Assembly: GCA_002013415.1 (NCBI GenBank)
Contig: MAEX01000001.1
Location: 248,001-312,000, forward strand
Source of the DNA: Mycobacterium sp. D16Q14
GTDB lineage: Bacteria; Actinomycetota; Actinomycetes; Mycobacteriales; Mycobacteriaceae
Direction: 5' to 3'
DNA length: 64,000 nt
Part shown: positions 1 through 9,254 of the stretch, piece after piece
Numbering within the stretch: position 1 is the stretch's first letter
Layout of the letters: every line of letters starts with the position of its first letter
Position numbers and translations under genes: made by a program
Notes under the pieces: model-generated
The model's database searches: none
What the model saw: the letters and a program-made list of their open reading frames with translations, nothing else
Told to the model about the DNA's origin: nothing

Positions 1-31
1 AAACGTTGATGAAAACGATCGGCTCACTCAT
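1..31 (-). CDS. N-terminal fragment of a gene leaving the left edge
   Basis: On the minus strand an ATG at 31-29 opens a frame reading MSEPIVFINV up to the window edge, with a GGGGAC stretch just upstream as a possible ribosome binding site. The beginning resembles antibiotic-biosynthesis-monooxygenase-like small proteins, but ten residues cannot prove a family. It would lie downstream of, and in the same direction as, the porin run. Confidence 0.35.
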   Translation of the reverse strand, partial: MSEPIVFINV

Positions 32-89
32 GTCCCCAGCGTGCGCCCACTCACTGCTCATGTCAACGGAACTGACAAGGCTCCCGGAG

Positions 90-389
90 CTACCGCGTCG
101 GCGCGCCGGTCGGGCTTTCCAGCTTCCCGTCTCCAACCCCTACACCCGGTTTCACTCCGCCCGGCACCGGGACCCCATCCACACCGGCCGAAATCCTGGG
201 ACCGCGCGACGGGCCCGACATCAGCACCGGCAGTTGCGTACCGCGCGAGGGCCGCAGCGCGGGCAGCTGACCGGGCACGAAGACCGGGTTGTAGGGCGCC
301 GGGCTCGGCGGTGGTGGCGCCGCCGCGACGGGCACTGCGAGACCGACGGCAAGTCCGACGACAATCGTTGCCACACAAACTGTTCTCAT
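90..389 (-). CDS. Small secreted Pro-rich protein (paralogue 2)
   Basis: About 99 residues with a clear N-terminal signal peptide (hydrophobic core after MRT, ending VAAA) and a proline- and glycine-rich mature part. I do not recognise a family. Its motif PRISAGVDG matches ARISAGVDS in the gene just upstream, so the two are paralogues. It is the last gene of a three-gene minus-strand run. Its ATG overlaps the previous stop as TGATG, the same junction seen one gene earlier, which points to translational coupling with the porin. A GTG one codon upstream is an alternative start. Function is unknown; a secreted or cell-wall accessory of the porin is only a guess. Confidence 0.7.
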   Translation of the reverse strand: MRTVCVATIVVGLAVGLAVPVAAAPPPPSPAPYNPVFVPGQLPALRPSRGTQLPVLMSGPSRGPRISAGVDGVPVPGGVKPGVGVGDGKLESPTGAPTR

Positions 390-688
390 CACGGTATTGC
401 TCCTTCGGTCATGCCGCGAGGGTCCTCCAACTGCCCGGCGGTTATCCCGGCGCCGATTCGGGCGGTGTACCCCGAATCAACCCCGGCGGAGATCCGAGCT
501 CCACGCGGCGACGCCGGGGACAAACCGAAGGGCGGCTGGGAGGCAGTGGCCGCATAGTTGGGCGTGCCGCCGGGTACTGCCACGGGTACGGCAGGCATCG
601 GGTTGACCGGCGGCGGATCCGCCACGGCCAGCGGCGCCCAGCGCAGCGCCCACATCAAGATCGTTGCGGCACAGACGAATTTCATCAT
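389..688 (-). CDS. Small secreted protein (paralogue 1)
   Basis: Ninety-nine residues with an N-terminal signal peptide ending near AVADP and a mature region rich in Pro, Ala and Gly. It shares the block (P/A)RISAGVD and an overall plan with the downstream gene, so one probably arose from the other by duplication. It begins with two successive ATG codons. The first overlaps the stop of the MspA-type porin as TGATG, so ribosomes finishing the porin could re-initiate here. No cysteine pairs or enzymatic motifs are visible. Function unknown. Confidence 0.7.
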   Translation of the reverse strand: MMKFVCAATILMWALRWAPLAVADPPPVNPMPAVPVAVPGGTPNYAATASQPPFGLSPASPRGARISAGVDSGYTARIGAGITAGQLEDPRGMTEGAIP

Positions 689-1332
689 CAGATCTTGATC
701 GGGTCGCCGTAGATCGCGAACTCGGTGTGGCCGGTCTCGGTTGATGCACGCAACGAAGCGAACGACCGGATCGTCACATCGCCACCGCAGGCGTCGGCCT
801 TCACATGCACGTTATCCAGGTCCAGGGCACCCGTACCGCCATGGGAGAGCACCATATTGGCCATCGGAAGGTTGACGATGACGCCCGGCTGCACCACTGT
901 CTGCACAAATCCGCTGACCCCTGCACTGCCACCGATCCCTATCGACGGGGTTGGTGCCACTCCAAGGTTTACCGAGGGCGCGATACCTGCCGACCCGCCC
1001 AGCTGCAATCCCGAGGACACATCAGACTGGCAACCGAGCTGATATCCGATGACGAAGAGGCTGTCGGTGATGGGGTTGGTGCCGCCAGTCGCGGTCGCAG
1101 TGCCCGAGAGAGTGATGAATGCCTCGCGCGAGTTAGTTGCCGACGCCAGATTGGGCACCGCGTTAACGCGTTCATTCTCGAGCCGAATCTGCAGCTGCCA
1201 GCCATCCCGAGTTGTCCGCGAATACGACTGCGGCGCCATTTCTCTCGGCTCTGCGGTAGCCGGGACGACTGCCAGGAGCCCAAGCATGACAACGATCAAA
1301 CTTGTCGCTACGAGTCGGGCGATCACGCACAT
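688..1332 (-). CDS. MspA family porin
   Basis: About 214 residues. The frame can be extended to a TTG at 1377, but the signal peptide (MCVIARLVATSLIVVMLGLL, cleavage near PATA-EP) begins at the ATG at 1332, so I use that start. The mature part is beta-rich and has the MspA-family pattern: a WQL segment near the N-terminus, ELGYQ-like VIGYQLGC, a central Gly/Val-rich hairpin region, and a C-terminal IRSFASLRASTETG followed by a short YGDP tail, as in MspA. Members form octameric channels in the mycobacterial outer membrane for hydrophilic solutes. Two cysteines (in GYQLGC and ADACGG) are unlike classical MspA and could form a disulfide. It heads a coupled run with two small secreted proteins. 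Confidence 0.85.
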   Translation of the reverse strand: MCVIARLVATSLIVVMLGLLAVVPATAEPREMAPQSYSRTTRDGWQLQIRLENERVNAVPNLASATNSREAFITLSGTATATGGTNPITDSLFVIGYQLGCQSDVSSGLQLGGSAGIAPSVNLGVAPTPSIGIGGSAGVSGFVQTVVQPGVIVNLPMANMVLSHGGTGALDLDNVHVKADACGGDVTIRSFASLRASTETGHTEFAIYGDPIKI

Positions 1333-1524
1333 CACGATGCCCAAACTGAACACCGGAGTTAACCCAGCGCGATCCAATCAGTCAGGTGCGGACAGAGACC
1401 GTCAACTTAGCGATATCCCTCGCAGTCGCGGCGCGGGTGCGGCTCGTGGCACGGCCGCCCCTCCTCGGGACGCGTCGGCAGACCACAGCCGAAATCTCGA
1501 TCGACCGCGCAGCTAAATCTATCT

Positions 1525-1586
1525 CGCCGAGAGTGAAGCTGTGGCGGAGATTCTCGGAAAATCCCGCCATGGCTTCACTCTCGGTG
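1525..1586 (-). terminator. Long hairpin immediately after the fbiC stop codon
   Basis: Two 23-nt arms, 1525-1547 and 1564-1586, are inverted repeats with three mismatches (two of them G-U compatible in RNA) and a 16-nt loop. The core is CCGAGAGTGAAGC against GCTTCACTCTCGG. The right arm ends on the base adjacent to the TGA stop of fbiC (1589-1587), so in the fbiC transcript the hairpin forms directly after translation ends. No long U tract follows, which is common for mycobacterial terminators. It probably separates fbiC from the porin run downstream. Confidence 0.75.
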
Positions 1587-4193
1587 TCACGCGGCGGACG
1601 GCCGTCGCGAGTACGTCGTGGTGCGTTCCACCGCGGGCCGTCCGATGCCTTCGGCGATCTCCTCCAGTTCGGCAATGGTCTTAGCGGATCCGTGTTCGGA
1701 ACCGGCCATCCGGGAGATGGTCTCCTCCATCAGGGTGCCGCCGAGATCATTGGCGCCGCCTTGGAGCATCGCCCGCGTCCCGTCGATACCGAGCTTGACC
1801 CAGCTCGTCTGGATGTTGTGAATACGCCCGTGCAGCATGATGCGCGCCAGCGCGTGCACCGCGCGGTTGTCCCGGTTGGTGGGCCCGGGGCGCGCGGCAC
1901 CCGCCAGGTACAGCGGGGCGCTTTGGTGCACAAACGGCAGCGGTACAAACTCGGTGAATCCGCCTGTGCGGTCCTGAATTCCCGTGAGAACCCGCAGATG
2001 TGCGATCCAATGCTTGGGAGTATCGACGTGCCCGTACATCATGGTCGAGCTGGAACGCAGCCCTACCTCATGTGCGGTGCTGATGACATCGATCCATTCG
2101 GAGGCCGGCAACTTGCCCTTGGTGAGCACCCACCGAATCTCGTCGTCGAGGATCTCGGCGGCGGTACCCGGGATGGTGTCCAGGCCCGCGGCACGCAGCT
2201 CGGTCAGCCATTCGCGGACGCCCTGTCCGCCCTTGGAGGCGCCATTGACGATTTCCATGGGACTGAAGGCGTGCACGTGCATGCTGGGCACCCGCTTCTT
2301 GACCGCGCGCACCAGATCCGCATACCCGGTTGCGGGCAGCTCCGGGTCGATACCGCCCTGCATGCAGACCTCGGTGGCACCGGCGACATATGCCTCCCAG
2401 GCCCGGTCACCCACCTCCTCGGCCGACAGCGAGAAGGCATCGGCATCGCCCTTGCGCTGCGCGAAGGCGCAGAAACGGCAGCCCGTGTAGCAGATGTTGG
2501 TGAAGTTGATGTTCCGATTCACGACATAGGTGACGTCATCGCCAACCACGTCCGCACGGATCGAATCAGCCAGTGCGGCAAGGGCCTCCATCGCTGGCCC
2601 CTCGGCGGTCGCCAGCGCCAAGTACTCGTCATCGCTGCATCCCGCCGGATCTCGCTCGGCGGAGCGCAGAGCCGCCAACACATCGGCGCCCACCTTCTCC
2701 GGGGCCCGCGCGTTCAGTTCACGAACATGTTCGCGGATGGACTCCCAGTCCCCGAAGGCGCTCGCCAGATCGCTACGGGTATCGGTGTTGCGGCCCTCCG
2801 AATCAATCGCCGCGTGCAGATCTACCCGGCCTGTCGACTCCCAGGTCTCATCGGGCTCCTGCCAGGGCGATCCGGTCGGCGAAACATCCAGGGCGAAACC
2901 GGTTTCCGGGTCTGCCAGTGCCTCCACATGCCCGCGCACCCGTGGATCGATCCACGCCGACCCGGCCTGCACGTACTGCGGTTGCGCCGTAAGGCGCTGC
3001 ACCAGGTCATATCCGGCCTCGGCCGTCACCGACGCCAGATCGTCCAGATTGGGCCACGGCCGTTCGGGGTTCACATGATCTGGGGTCAGCGGCGACACCC
3101 CACCCCAGTCGTCCACACCGGCGCCGATCAGTGCCAAGCACTCACTGCGGGACACCAGATTCGGCGGCGCCTGCACCCGCATCTTGGGGCCCAATACCAG
3201 CCGGGTTACCGCGATCGTCGCCAGGAAGTCGTCGATTTCAGCATCCGGCGCCGCCTTCATCGCGGTGTCTGATTTGGCACGGAAGTTCTGCACGATTACT
3301 TCCTGAACATGCCCGAATTCCTTGTGCACCTTGCGGATCTCGTGAATAGTCTCCGCGCGCTCGGTGAGATTCTCGCCGATCCCCACCAACAGACCCGTGG
3401 TGAACGGGATCGACAGCCGGCCCGCGTCAGTCAGGGTCCGCAACCGCACAGTGGGGTCTTTGTCCGGGCTGCCGTAGTGCGCCTCACCGCGATCCTCGAA
3501 CAATCGCCGCGACGTGGTTTCCAGCATCATGCCCATCGACGGTGCCACCGGCTTGAGCCGCGCCAGCTCCGACCAGCTCATCACTCCCGGATTCAGATGC
3601 GGAAGCAGACCTGTCTCCTCCAAAACCCGGATCGCCATGGCACGCACATAGTCCAGCGTGGTGTCGTAGCCACGCTCATCGAGCCACTGCTTGGCCTCCG
3701 GCCAGCGGTCCTCGGGCCGGTCCCCCAGCGTGAACAGGGCCTCTTTGCAACCCAATTCGGCACCCCGGCGCGCGATGTCCAGGATCTCGTCGGGCTCCAG
3801 ATACATGCCCTGCCCCTGTGCCCGCAGCTTCCCGGGCACCATCACAAACGTGCAGTAATGGCACTTGTCGCGGCACAGATGGGTGACCGGGATGAATACC
3901 TTGCGCGAATAGGAGATCGGCAGACGCCCGGTCGCGCCTAGGCGCCCGGCGGATTCCAGCCCGGCATCACGCACCCGCGCGGCACTGGCCATCAAATCGG
4001 CCAGATCGTCCCCCCGTGCGGTCAGCGCCAGCGAGGCCTCATCGACGTTCAGCGTCACCCCGTCGCGCGCACGACGCAGCACCCGCCGCAGCGCCGGCGA
4101 TGAGCCGCCCGCTCGACGGGCATCCGACACGGGCGAGGCTGCTTTCGGTGCGGGAAAAGCGGGATTCGGCAGCGGCGTTACGTCGTCGGGCAC
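1587..4193 (-). CDS. fbiC: FO synthase, bifunctional radical SAM enzyme (CofG/CofH fusion)
   Basis: Makes 7,8-didemethyl-8-hydroxy-5-deazariboflavin, the chromophore of coenzyme F420, from tyrosine and a ribityl-diaminouracil. The protein holds two radical SAM halves. A CofG-like part has the [4Fe-4S] motif CRDKCHYC near residues 107-114, and a CofH-like part has CYTGCRFC near residues 568-575; both are Cx3Cx2C. With the GTG start at 4193 the product is 868 residues, close to the 856 of M. tuberculosis FbiC. An ATG at 4262 (891 residues) is the alternative. The open frame continues further upstream but across the divergent methyltransferase start, so that part is not coding. The gene ends on a strong hairpin. 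A deazaflavin-dependent oxidoreductase is encoded nearby. Confidence 0.95.
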   Translation of the reverse strand: MPDDVTPLPNPAFPAPKAASPVSDARRAGGSSPALRRVLRRARDGVTLNVDEASLALTARGDDLADLMASAARVRDAGLESAGRLGATGRLPISYSRKVFIPVTHLCRDKCHYCTFVMVPGKLRAQGQGMYLEPDEILDIARRGAELGCKEALFTLGDRPEDRWPEAKQWLDERGYDTTLDYVRAMAIRVLEETGLLPHLNPGVMSWSELARLKPVAPSMGMMLETTSRRLFEDRGEAHYGSPDKDPTVRLRTLTDAGRLSIPFTTGLLVGIGENLTERAETIHEIRKVHKEFGHVQEVIVQNFRAKSDTAMKAAPDAEIDDFLATIAVTRLVLGPKMRVQAPPNLVSRSECLALIGAGVDDWGGVSPLTPDHVNPERPWPNLDDLASVTAEAGYDLVQRLTAQPQYVQAGSAWIDPRVRGHVEALADPETGFALDVSPTGSPWQEPDETWESTGRVDLHAAIDSEGRNTDTRSDLASAFGDWESIREHVRELNARAPEKVGADVLAALRSAERDPAGCSDDEYLALATAEGPAMEALAALADSIRADVVGDDVTYVVNRNINFTNICYTGCRFCAFAQRKGDADAFSLSAEEVGDRAWEAYVAGATEVCMQGGIDPELPATGYADLVRAVKKRVPSMHVHAFSPMEIVNGASKGGQGVREWLTELRAAGLDTIPGTAAEILDDEIRWVLTKGKLPASEWIDVISTAHEVGLRSSSTMMYGHVDTPKHWIAHLRVLTGIQDRTGGFTEFVPLPFVHQSAPLYLAGAARPGPTNRDNRAVHALARIMLHGRIHNIQTSWVKLGIDGTRAMLQGGANDLGGTLMEETISRMAGSEHGSAKTIAELEEIAEGIGRPAVERTTTYSRRPSAA

Positions 4194-4310
4194 GTTTGTA
4201 CAACCGTCGGTCACCCTCAGATCATCCGCCCGTTCCAAAAACCCGACCACTCGGGGGTTCATCAACGGGGTCACGCTGCGGAAACGCCCGGGATCGCTAG
4301 GCTGATCTTC

Positions 4311-5072
4311 GTGAGTCTTACGAGAACCCTCAAGCAGAAACTTCCGTTTCTGCGGTATTCGTTTCTGCGTGCGGTGTTCGGCGGTCTGAACGTCATGCGC
4401 ACCGGTCAGATGGGCGATGGCCGCGAAGAGGCCACCGCTGAGTACGTCATCGCGACCGCCCCGGCCGGGGATGTCGACGCCGCGATCGATGCCATCGACA
4501 ATTTCGCGTACGACCAATCGATCCTGATGAATGTCGGCGACGAAAAGGGCCAGCTGCTCGACGCGGCGGTCAAACGCGCCAACCCCAAGATCGCCCTGGA
4601 ACTCGGTGCGTATTGCGGGTACAGCGGCCTACGGATCGCGCGTGCGGCTCCCGGCGCCAAGTTCTTCTCCATCGAGAAGTCGGGAGCCAACGCCTCGGTG
4701 GCGCGCCGGGTATGGGCGCATGCCGGGCTGTCGGACCGCACCACCTGCCTCACCGGCACGGCTGACGACGGCACCACCCTGGACACATTGGCCAAGGACT
4801 ACGGCTTCACCGACGGATGCCTGGACTTCGTGTTCATCGACCACTGGAAGGACGTGTACCTCGACGACCTGCAGCGGCTGCTGGAACGGGGCTGGTTGCA
4901 TCCAGGCACGATTGTCGTCGCCGATAACGTCGGATTCCCCGGCTCGCCCAAGTACCGCGCGTACATGAAGGAGCAGCAGGGCAAGCTCTGGCAGACCGTC
5001 GAACACGAGACGCACGTCGAATACCAGACCTTGGTGAAGGACCTGGTTCTCGAATCCGAGTATTTGGGTTAG
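4311..5072 (+). CDS. Class I SAM-dependent O-methyltransferase (catechol OMT-like)
   Basis: Protein of 253 residues starting at GTG. It shows the catechol-O-methyltransferase arrangement: SAM-binding motif [16 protein letters not shown] near the middle, an acidic residue in FFSIEKS after strand 2, the metal-binding [13 protein letters not shown] segment, and [10 protein letters not shown] further on, where D and N normally contribute to Mg2+ and catechol binding. It most resembles the mycobacterial COMT family I remember as Rv1703c-like. Divergent from fbiC with a short shared promoter region. Its stop codon overlaps the stop of the convergent membrane-protein gene. The true substrate cannot be read from sequence. 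Confidence 0.85.
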   Translation: MSLTRTLKQKLPFLRYSFLRAVFGGLNVMRTGQMGDGREEATAEYVIATAPAGDVDAAIDAIDNFAYDQSILMNVGDEKGQLLDAAVKRANPKIALELGAYCGYSGLRIARAAPGAKFFSIEKSGANASVARRVWAHAGLSDRTTCLTGTADDGTTLDTLAKDYGFTDGCLDFVFIDHWKDVYLDDLQRLLERGWLHPGTIVVADNVGFPGSPKYRAYMKEQQGKLWQTVEHETHVEYQTLVKDLVLESEYLG

Positions 5073-5404
5073 TCGTTCGCCCGGCGCAAGACATACGCCG
5101 CGGGCAGCACCCCGAGCACCATCAGGAGTACGGGCCAGAACCCGGTGAAGACCACGTCGCCGCCGGGCCCGCCGAACAAAAGCAGCGTCGTGGTCGCCAC
5201 GAATACCCACAACGGCGCGCCCGCCCATCGCGATGACGGCGCCCACTGCACAGCGCACCACACCAGCACCGCGTTGAGGACCGCGCTGATGATGAGCCCG
5301 AGTGGAACGAGAACCCCGCCGAAGCGTGTGTTGAGCAGGGCAGCGCCGAGGATGGCACTAATGACGCCGTCAATGATGAGCGCGGACAGCACGAACGCCC
5401 GCAT
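5069..5404 (-). CDS. Small integral membrane protein, Rv1171-like
   Basis: About 111 residues from the ATG at 5404, with three or four hydrophobic segments (MRAFVLSALIIDGVI; VLVPLGLIISAVLNAVLVW; PLWVFVATTTLLLF; FWPVLLMVLGVLPAAYVL). The position directly downstream of mshB matches Rv1171, a conserved mycobacterial membrane protein of unknown role, as I recall the M. tuberculosis order. The longer open frame upstream overlaps a separate small ORF and mshB and is unlikely to be translated. It is likely cotranscribed with lpqW and mshB. Its stop overlaps that of the convergent methyltransferase gene. Confidence 0.75.
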   Translation of the reverse strand: MRAFVLSALIIDGVISAILGAALLNTRFGGVLVPLGLIISAVLNAVLVWCAVQWAPSSRWAGAPLWVFVATTTLLLFGGPGGDVVFTGFWPVLLMVLGVLPAAYVLRRAND

Positions 5405-5420
5405 GAAGACGTTCAGGCGT

Positions 5421-5534
5421 CTAGATGGGGACAGAGTCGAGCTGGGCCACGAGTGAGCCGACAACCCATTGGAAGTTGTCCAGCCGGTCTTGCCAGTGCT
5501 GCTGGTTCGGATCCTGGTCTTGATCGGGTGGCAT
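5421..5534 (-). CDS. Conserved-looking 37-aa small protein between mshB and the Rv1171-like gene
   Basis: An ATG at 5534, 9 bases after the mshB stop, opens a 37-residue frame closing with TAG at 5423-5421, 16 bases before the Rv1171-like ATG. The peptide begins MPPDQDQDPNQQHWQDRLDN and continues with a short hydrophobic stretch FQWVVGSLVAQLD. It has good mycobacterial codon use and fits exactly between the two operon genes. The ribosome binding site is weak, so translation may be coupled to mshB. I do not know a function; a small soluble or membrane-peripheral partner is possible. Confidence 0.6.
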   Translation of the reverse strand: MPPDQDQDPNQQHWQDRLDNFQWVVGSLVAQLDSVPI

Positions 5535-5543
5535 GAATCGAGC

Positions 5544-6380
5544 TTACAACTCCACCCCAGCGAACAGATCGGATTCCCATCCGGTGTCGACGCCGGGCAC
5601 ACCTCGCACCAGGACGAAATGCTCGGTGTCCGCGATGGGCAACGCGATCATGTTCGACAGCGCCAGCGAGGTACCGTCCTCGGACACCGTGAGCTGGGTG
5701 GCGTGCGCGCGCAGCGCTGCGGCCTTGGCGGCGCGGTAGGCCGATACATCAATGGCCGCGCTGATCTGCTCATCGGCATAGGTAGGTATGAGATCGACGG
5801 GTGCCGGTTCACATCCCGGAGGCAGCTGCTTCATGGCGGCAAGCCCCGCGACCAGCGCGCTGGTCGCGATGACGGTCCAGTACAGCTTGGCCACCTTCCA
5901 GGAGGCCCTCTCCAAAGCAGCGGTGGTCACCGTGTGTGCCTGGATGTGATCGGGGTGCCCATATCCCCCGAAGGGGTCGTAGGTGACGACGACATGCGGG
6001 CGGTGTTCCTCGATCAATCCCGCCAGCACCGCCGCCGCGTCGTCCACATCGGCGCCCGCGAACGCCCGCGGGTGCAGCGGCCCGGTGTCCGCCATGCCGG
6101 AGTCACGCCAGTGCCCCGCACCGCCGAGGAAGATGGGGCGATCGACGCCGAGGTGACCGAGCGCGCTGGATAATTCGGCGATCCGGTATCCGCCGAGCTG
6201 ATTGGCGTGATCGACGGCCAGCTGCTCCCAGCGGTCGCCGATCACCTCGCCTTCCTCCCCGAGCGTGCAGGTGACAACCCGGACGTCGGCGCCTTCGGCG
6301 GCATACCGCGCGATGGTTCCTCCGGTCGTGAGAGATTCATCGTCGGGGTGTGCGTGGACCAGCATGAGTCGTCGGGTCAT
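5544..6380 (-). CDS. mshB: N-acetyl-1-D-myo-inositol-2-amino-2-deoxy-alpha-D-glucopyranoside deacetylase (MshB)
   Basis: Second step of mycothiol synthesis: zinc-dependent deacetylation of GlcNAc-Ins to GlcN-Ins in the cytosol. The LmbE/PIG-L fold is seen in the N-terminal [11 protein letters not shown] motif (zinc ligands His11 and Asp14 from the ATG at 6380) and in the later [11 protein letters not shown] motif carrying the third ligand. The 278-residue length is normal for MshB. The ATG at 6380 overlaps the lpqW stop as ATGA, so the pair is translationally coupled. In M. tuberculosis other genes, including PE/PPE genes, separate lpqW and mshB as I recall; here they touch. Confidence 0.93.
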   Translation of the reverse strand: MTRRLMLVHAHPDDESLTTGGTIARYAAEGADVRVVTCTLGEEGEVIGDRWEQLAVDHANQLGGYRIAELSSALGHLGVDRPIFLGGAGHWRDSGMADTGPLHPRAFAGADVDDAAAVLAGLIEEHRPHVVVTYDPFGGYGHPDHIQAHTVTTAALERASWKVAKLYWTVIATSALVAGLAAMKQLPPGCEPAPVDLIPTYADEQISAAIDVSAYRAAKAAALRAHATQLTVSEDGTSLALSNMIALPIADTEHFVLVRGVPGVDTGWESDLFAGVEL

Positions 6381-8170
6381 GGGCGTGTCTTCTTCCACTC
6401 TCCTGCCGTGGCGACGATGCCCACCGGCACCGCGCCGGCCAGCTCGACATTTCGCACGCTGGGTCCGGCCGCGGCGATGGTGGTGTCCTGCATGATCGGC
6501 AAAACCGTTGCCATCTTCCATAATTGGGGCTCGGCCTGATCGACGACCTTGCCCACATCAGCCTGTCCGGTCAGCGCGGCGTCGATGCTGGCCTGCAGTC
6601 CCTCATCGCATAACCCGGTGAGATTGCTTGGGGCGCGGACAGATTCTTCCCTCGACGGCGGCGACGGCGTATTGCTCGCCGGCGGCGGAGGGGGCGTGGT
6701 AGTGCGGGTATCGGGCACCCTGCCCGATTGCAGTGCCGGGCAGCCGTATCGGGAGGCCAACACGGTGGCCAGGTCACCGCCGGACTGATGCCAGCCGACG
6801 ATGGCGTCCACGCGACCGTCCGGAATCGCCTGGCCATACAGCGTGGGCGCATCGAGCGCGGCGACGGTGGCCCGCACCCCCGCGTTGCGCAGTTGGTCGG
6901 CGGCGGTGTTGGCGACGGCGACCGATGTCGGATCGTTGGAGGCAGCGCCGATGACCAGGCTCAGCGGCTCGCCGTCCCGGGTGATCTGCGGTGGACCCGC
7001 CGGGGCACCGGGCGACGGCGTCACCTCGACGGCCTCATACCCGGCCTCCTTGAGTAACGCCAAGGACGCGTCTCGGGTGAGGGCGGTGGGCGCGGTGGGC
7101 TTGTATCCGGGATCCGAGGGCGAACGCACCTGCGCCGCCGCCAGGGTGACGGCGTTGTCGTTGCCCGCGGCCACCGCCGCCAGCAGACCGACATCGAGCA
7201 GCCCGAGCAGCCCTCGGCGCACCGTGGAATCGGTGAGCGCCGGCTGCCCGGCGCGCAGCGTCAGCTGCAAGGTGCGCGGTGCGACGATGCGCGCGGTACG
7301 CACGCCGGGGATGTTGGACAGCTGGGCGAAGGTCACCGCGCTGCCGTGCACCTGGGCCACTTGGGTGTCCCCATTACGAATGGAGTCCGCCAGCACCGTG
7401 GGGGCGCCCGCACGACGGAACAGGATCTCGTCGGGAACCGCGGGTGTCGCCCAGTACCGGTCATTGCGAGCCAGCAGGATCTCGTCACGCTGGGGGTCAA
7501 TCGCGTCGACCCGGAAACGTCCCCCGGAGGCGGGCATCGACTTGATCAGCCCCGAGGCGAATCCGCCCGGGATGTCCTTCACGATGTGCGCGGGCAGCAG
7601 GTCGGTGAACAGCTCGCGCCACGCCGGGTACTTGTGGTCGAACGTGACGACCACGCGCTTACCGCCATCCCGCGACTGCACATCGGTGATGCTTCCGTAG
7701 CCCGCCGGGTCAACGGTCCCGGGCTGAATGAGCATCTGTTGCCACAGGTACGAGAAGTCATCGGCACCGATGGGCGCGTTATCGGTCCACTGCGCCTCGG
7801 GACGGATCGTGTAGGTGACGGTGAAGGGTGCCTGACTGGTCTCCTCGGCGGAGACCAGCAGGGTCGGGTCCAGCTCCCAGCGTGAGCCGGTGGTGGTCGC
7901 CGAGTCGGGTACCGGGCGGAACGCGCTGGGCAGCACCAACGAGCTGATCGCGGAGTTCACCGGCGACTGATCAGATAGCAAGTGCGGGTTGAACCCCGCA
8001 CCGATCGAGTCGATACCGACCACGATCTGCTCTTTCTTGGGCGGTGGCGGCGTCGTCGAGCTGGTCGTCTCGCTGCCCTGTACGGCCGGGGGCGCGCTGA
8101 CGGAGCACCCGGCCAGGAGCACCACACCAAGCACTGCGCACAGACGAAGGCGCGGGATCCCGGTAGGCAT
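6377..8170 (-). CDS. lpqW: Lipoprotein LpqW, family 5 solute-binding-like, PIM/LAM pathway control
   Basis: Lipoprotein precursor of 597 residues. From the ATG at 8170 the signal peptide ends in the lipobox LLAGC (Cys22), followed by a Ser/Thr/Pro linker and then a bacterial extracellular solute-binding family 5 domain (for example [22 protein letters not shown]). LpqW in mycobacteria acts at the branch between polar PIM and lipomannan/lipoarabinomannan synthesis rather than in uptake. A Pro-rich insertion ([11 protein letters not shown]) lies near the C-terminus. The longer frame upstream of 8170 lacks a signal sequence and is not used. The 240-base gap upstream presumably carries the promoter for lpqW-mshB-downstream genes. 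pimE of the same lipid pathway is 8 kb away. Confidence 0.88.
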   Translation of the reverse strand: MPTGIPRLRLCAVLGVVLLAGCSVSAPPAVQGSETTSSTTPPPPKKEQIVVGIDSIGAGFNPHLLSDQSPVNSAISSLVLPSAFRPVPDSATTTGSRWELDPTLLVSAEETSQAPFTVTYTIRPEAQWTDNAPIGADDFSYLWQQMLIQPGTVDPAGYGSITDVQSRDGGKRVVVTFDHKYPAWRELFTDLLPAHIVKDIPGGFASGLIKSMPASGGRFRVDAIDPQRDEILLARNDRYWATPAVPDEILFRRAGAPTVLADSIRNGDTQVAQVHGSAVTFAQLSNIPGVRTARIVAPRTLQLTLRAGQPALTDSTVRRGLLGLLDVGLLAAVAAGNDNAVTLAAAQVRSPSDPGYKPTAPTALTRDASLALLKEAGYEAVEVTPSPGAPAGPPQITRDGEPLSLVIGAASNDPTSVAVANTAADQLRNAGVRATVAALDAPTLYGQAIPDGRVDAIVGWHQSGGDLATVLASRYGCPALQSGRVPDTRTTTPPPPPASNTPSPPSREESVRAPSNLTGLCDEGLQASIDAALTGQADVGKVVDQAEPQLWKMATVLPIMQDTTIAAAGPSVRNVELAGAVPVGIVATAGEWKKTRP

Positions 8171-8412
8171 GAGGACCAACCTTATCGCTGGGGTGCTGTG
8201 TGTCGACCAACCGTCCGATGAGGAACTGTCGGGCGAACCCTCGGGGCTCGCTGCACCTCCCAAACAGTGCCGGGCAAGCTCTGGTACTCGACGTGCCGAG
8301 ACCAGAGCCCGCCCGACCCCCGCAATCACGTCCCCCGTGACCACGTCCAGACACTGTAGGCCGGACCAAGATCACAGCGCCTTCGAAATTCGTCGCGCCT
8401 TGCGGAAAATGG

Positions 8413-9192
8413 TTATAGACCGCTGCGATACACGGTCGGCGTCACTCCGATTCGAGCCTTGAAGGTCGTTGCGAAATGGCTGGGATTCGAAAAGCCAACG
8501 GCAACACTGATATCGGTGATCGACAATGAGGTAGCAGAAAGCAGCTTCTTGGCGCGATCCATGCGGCGACTCAACACGAACTGGTAGGGAGTCTGGCGGA
8601 ATACCTCCACGAACGCCCTTCGGAACTGGCTCGCCGGCATCTCGGTGCGCTCAGCCAATGTCGACAAGCTGATGTCGACGTCCAGGCTGTCCTCGATGTA
8701 TTCGATCAGCCGGACTTGCGTCGCCGAATCCAGCACCCTGCGCGATTCCCTGTGTTGACGAAGCTGCGCGTAATGATCACCGAGGTGCAGCTGCACGACA
8801 TTGATCAAGGATTCCCGCAGTAATCGGGCCATCACATCATCCCGGTCGGCGATGCTGAGGATTCTCGACGCCACCTGAAATATCAGCGGGTCCGAATAGG
8901 CGACCCGAGGTTGCACATCTCGCTGATCGAGCAACCTCAGGGGAACATCGAACCGGCAGAACGAGGCACGTTCGCCCTGCGTGGTGATGGCGACCCGCCG
9001 CCCAGCAGGAACGACCAGGACATCACCGATCTTCGGTAGATAGCGCCGGGAAAGTCCTCCGCCGAAATCCAGTTCCTTAGTGCGAATTTGCCCACCCTGG
9101 TACACGGCAACCACGTGATGGGGTTCGTCGAAATACCACTCCGTCGGCTCCGCGATGGGCTCGCTGACAAACGTCACTTGAAGCTCACCCAA
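8413..9192 (-). CDS. AraC/XylS family transcriptional regulator
   Basis: Protein of 259 residues with an N-terminal cupin-like sensor region (VLVVPAGRRVAI) and two C-terminal helix-turn-helix motifs (LSTLAERTEMPASQFRRAF and ITDISVAVGFSNPSHFATTF), followed by the typical GVTPTVYR ending. The start is TTG at 9192, supported by CGGAGAG seven bases upstream. It lies 62 bases downstream of the alkyl sulfatase gene in the same direction, so the likely target is that gene or its own operon. The inducer is unknown. Confidence 0.88.
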   Translation of the reverse strand: MGELQVTFVSEPIAEPTEWYFDEPHHVVAVYQGGQIRTKELDFGGGLSRRYLPKIGDVLVVPAGRRVAITTQGERASFCRFDVPLRLLDQRDVQPRVAYSDPLIFQVASRILSIADRDDVMARLLRESLINVVQLHLGDHYAQLRQHRESRRVLDSATQVRLIEYIEDSLDVDISLSTLAERTEMPASQFRRAFVEVFRQTPYQFVLSRRMDRAKKLLSATSLSITDISVAVGFSNPSHFATTFKARIGVTPTVYRSGL

Positions 9193-9254
9193 CGGGACAC
9201 TCTCCGAAAGACATGATCATTCGACCTTAGCGGCAAACACGCACGCTGCCAGTT

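Noticed and set aside
1386..3272. Long plus-strand open frame antisense to fbiC (628 codons)
   Set aside because: It lies inside fbiC, has no homology-like pattern, and long antisense frames are expected in GC-rich codon-biased DNA.
4263..4517. N-terminal extension of fbiC
   Set aside because: It overlaps the divergent methyltransferase start and does not resemble known FbiC N-termini.
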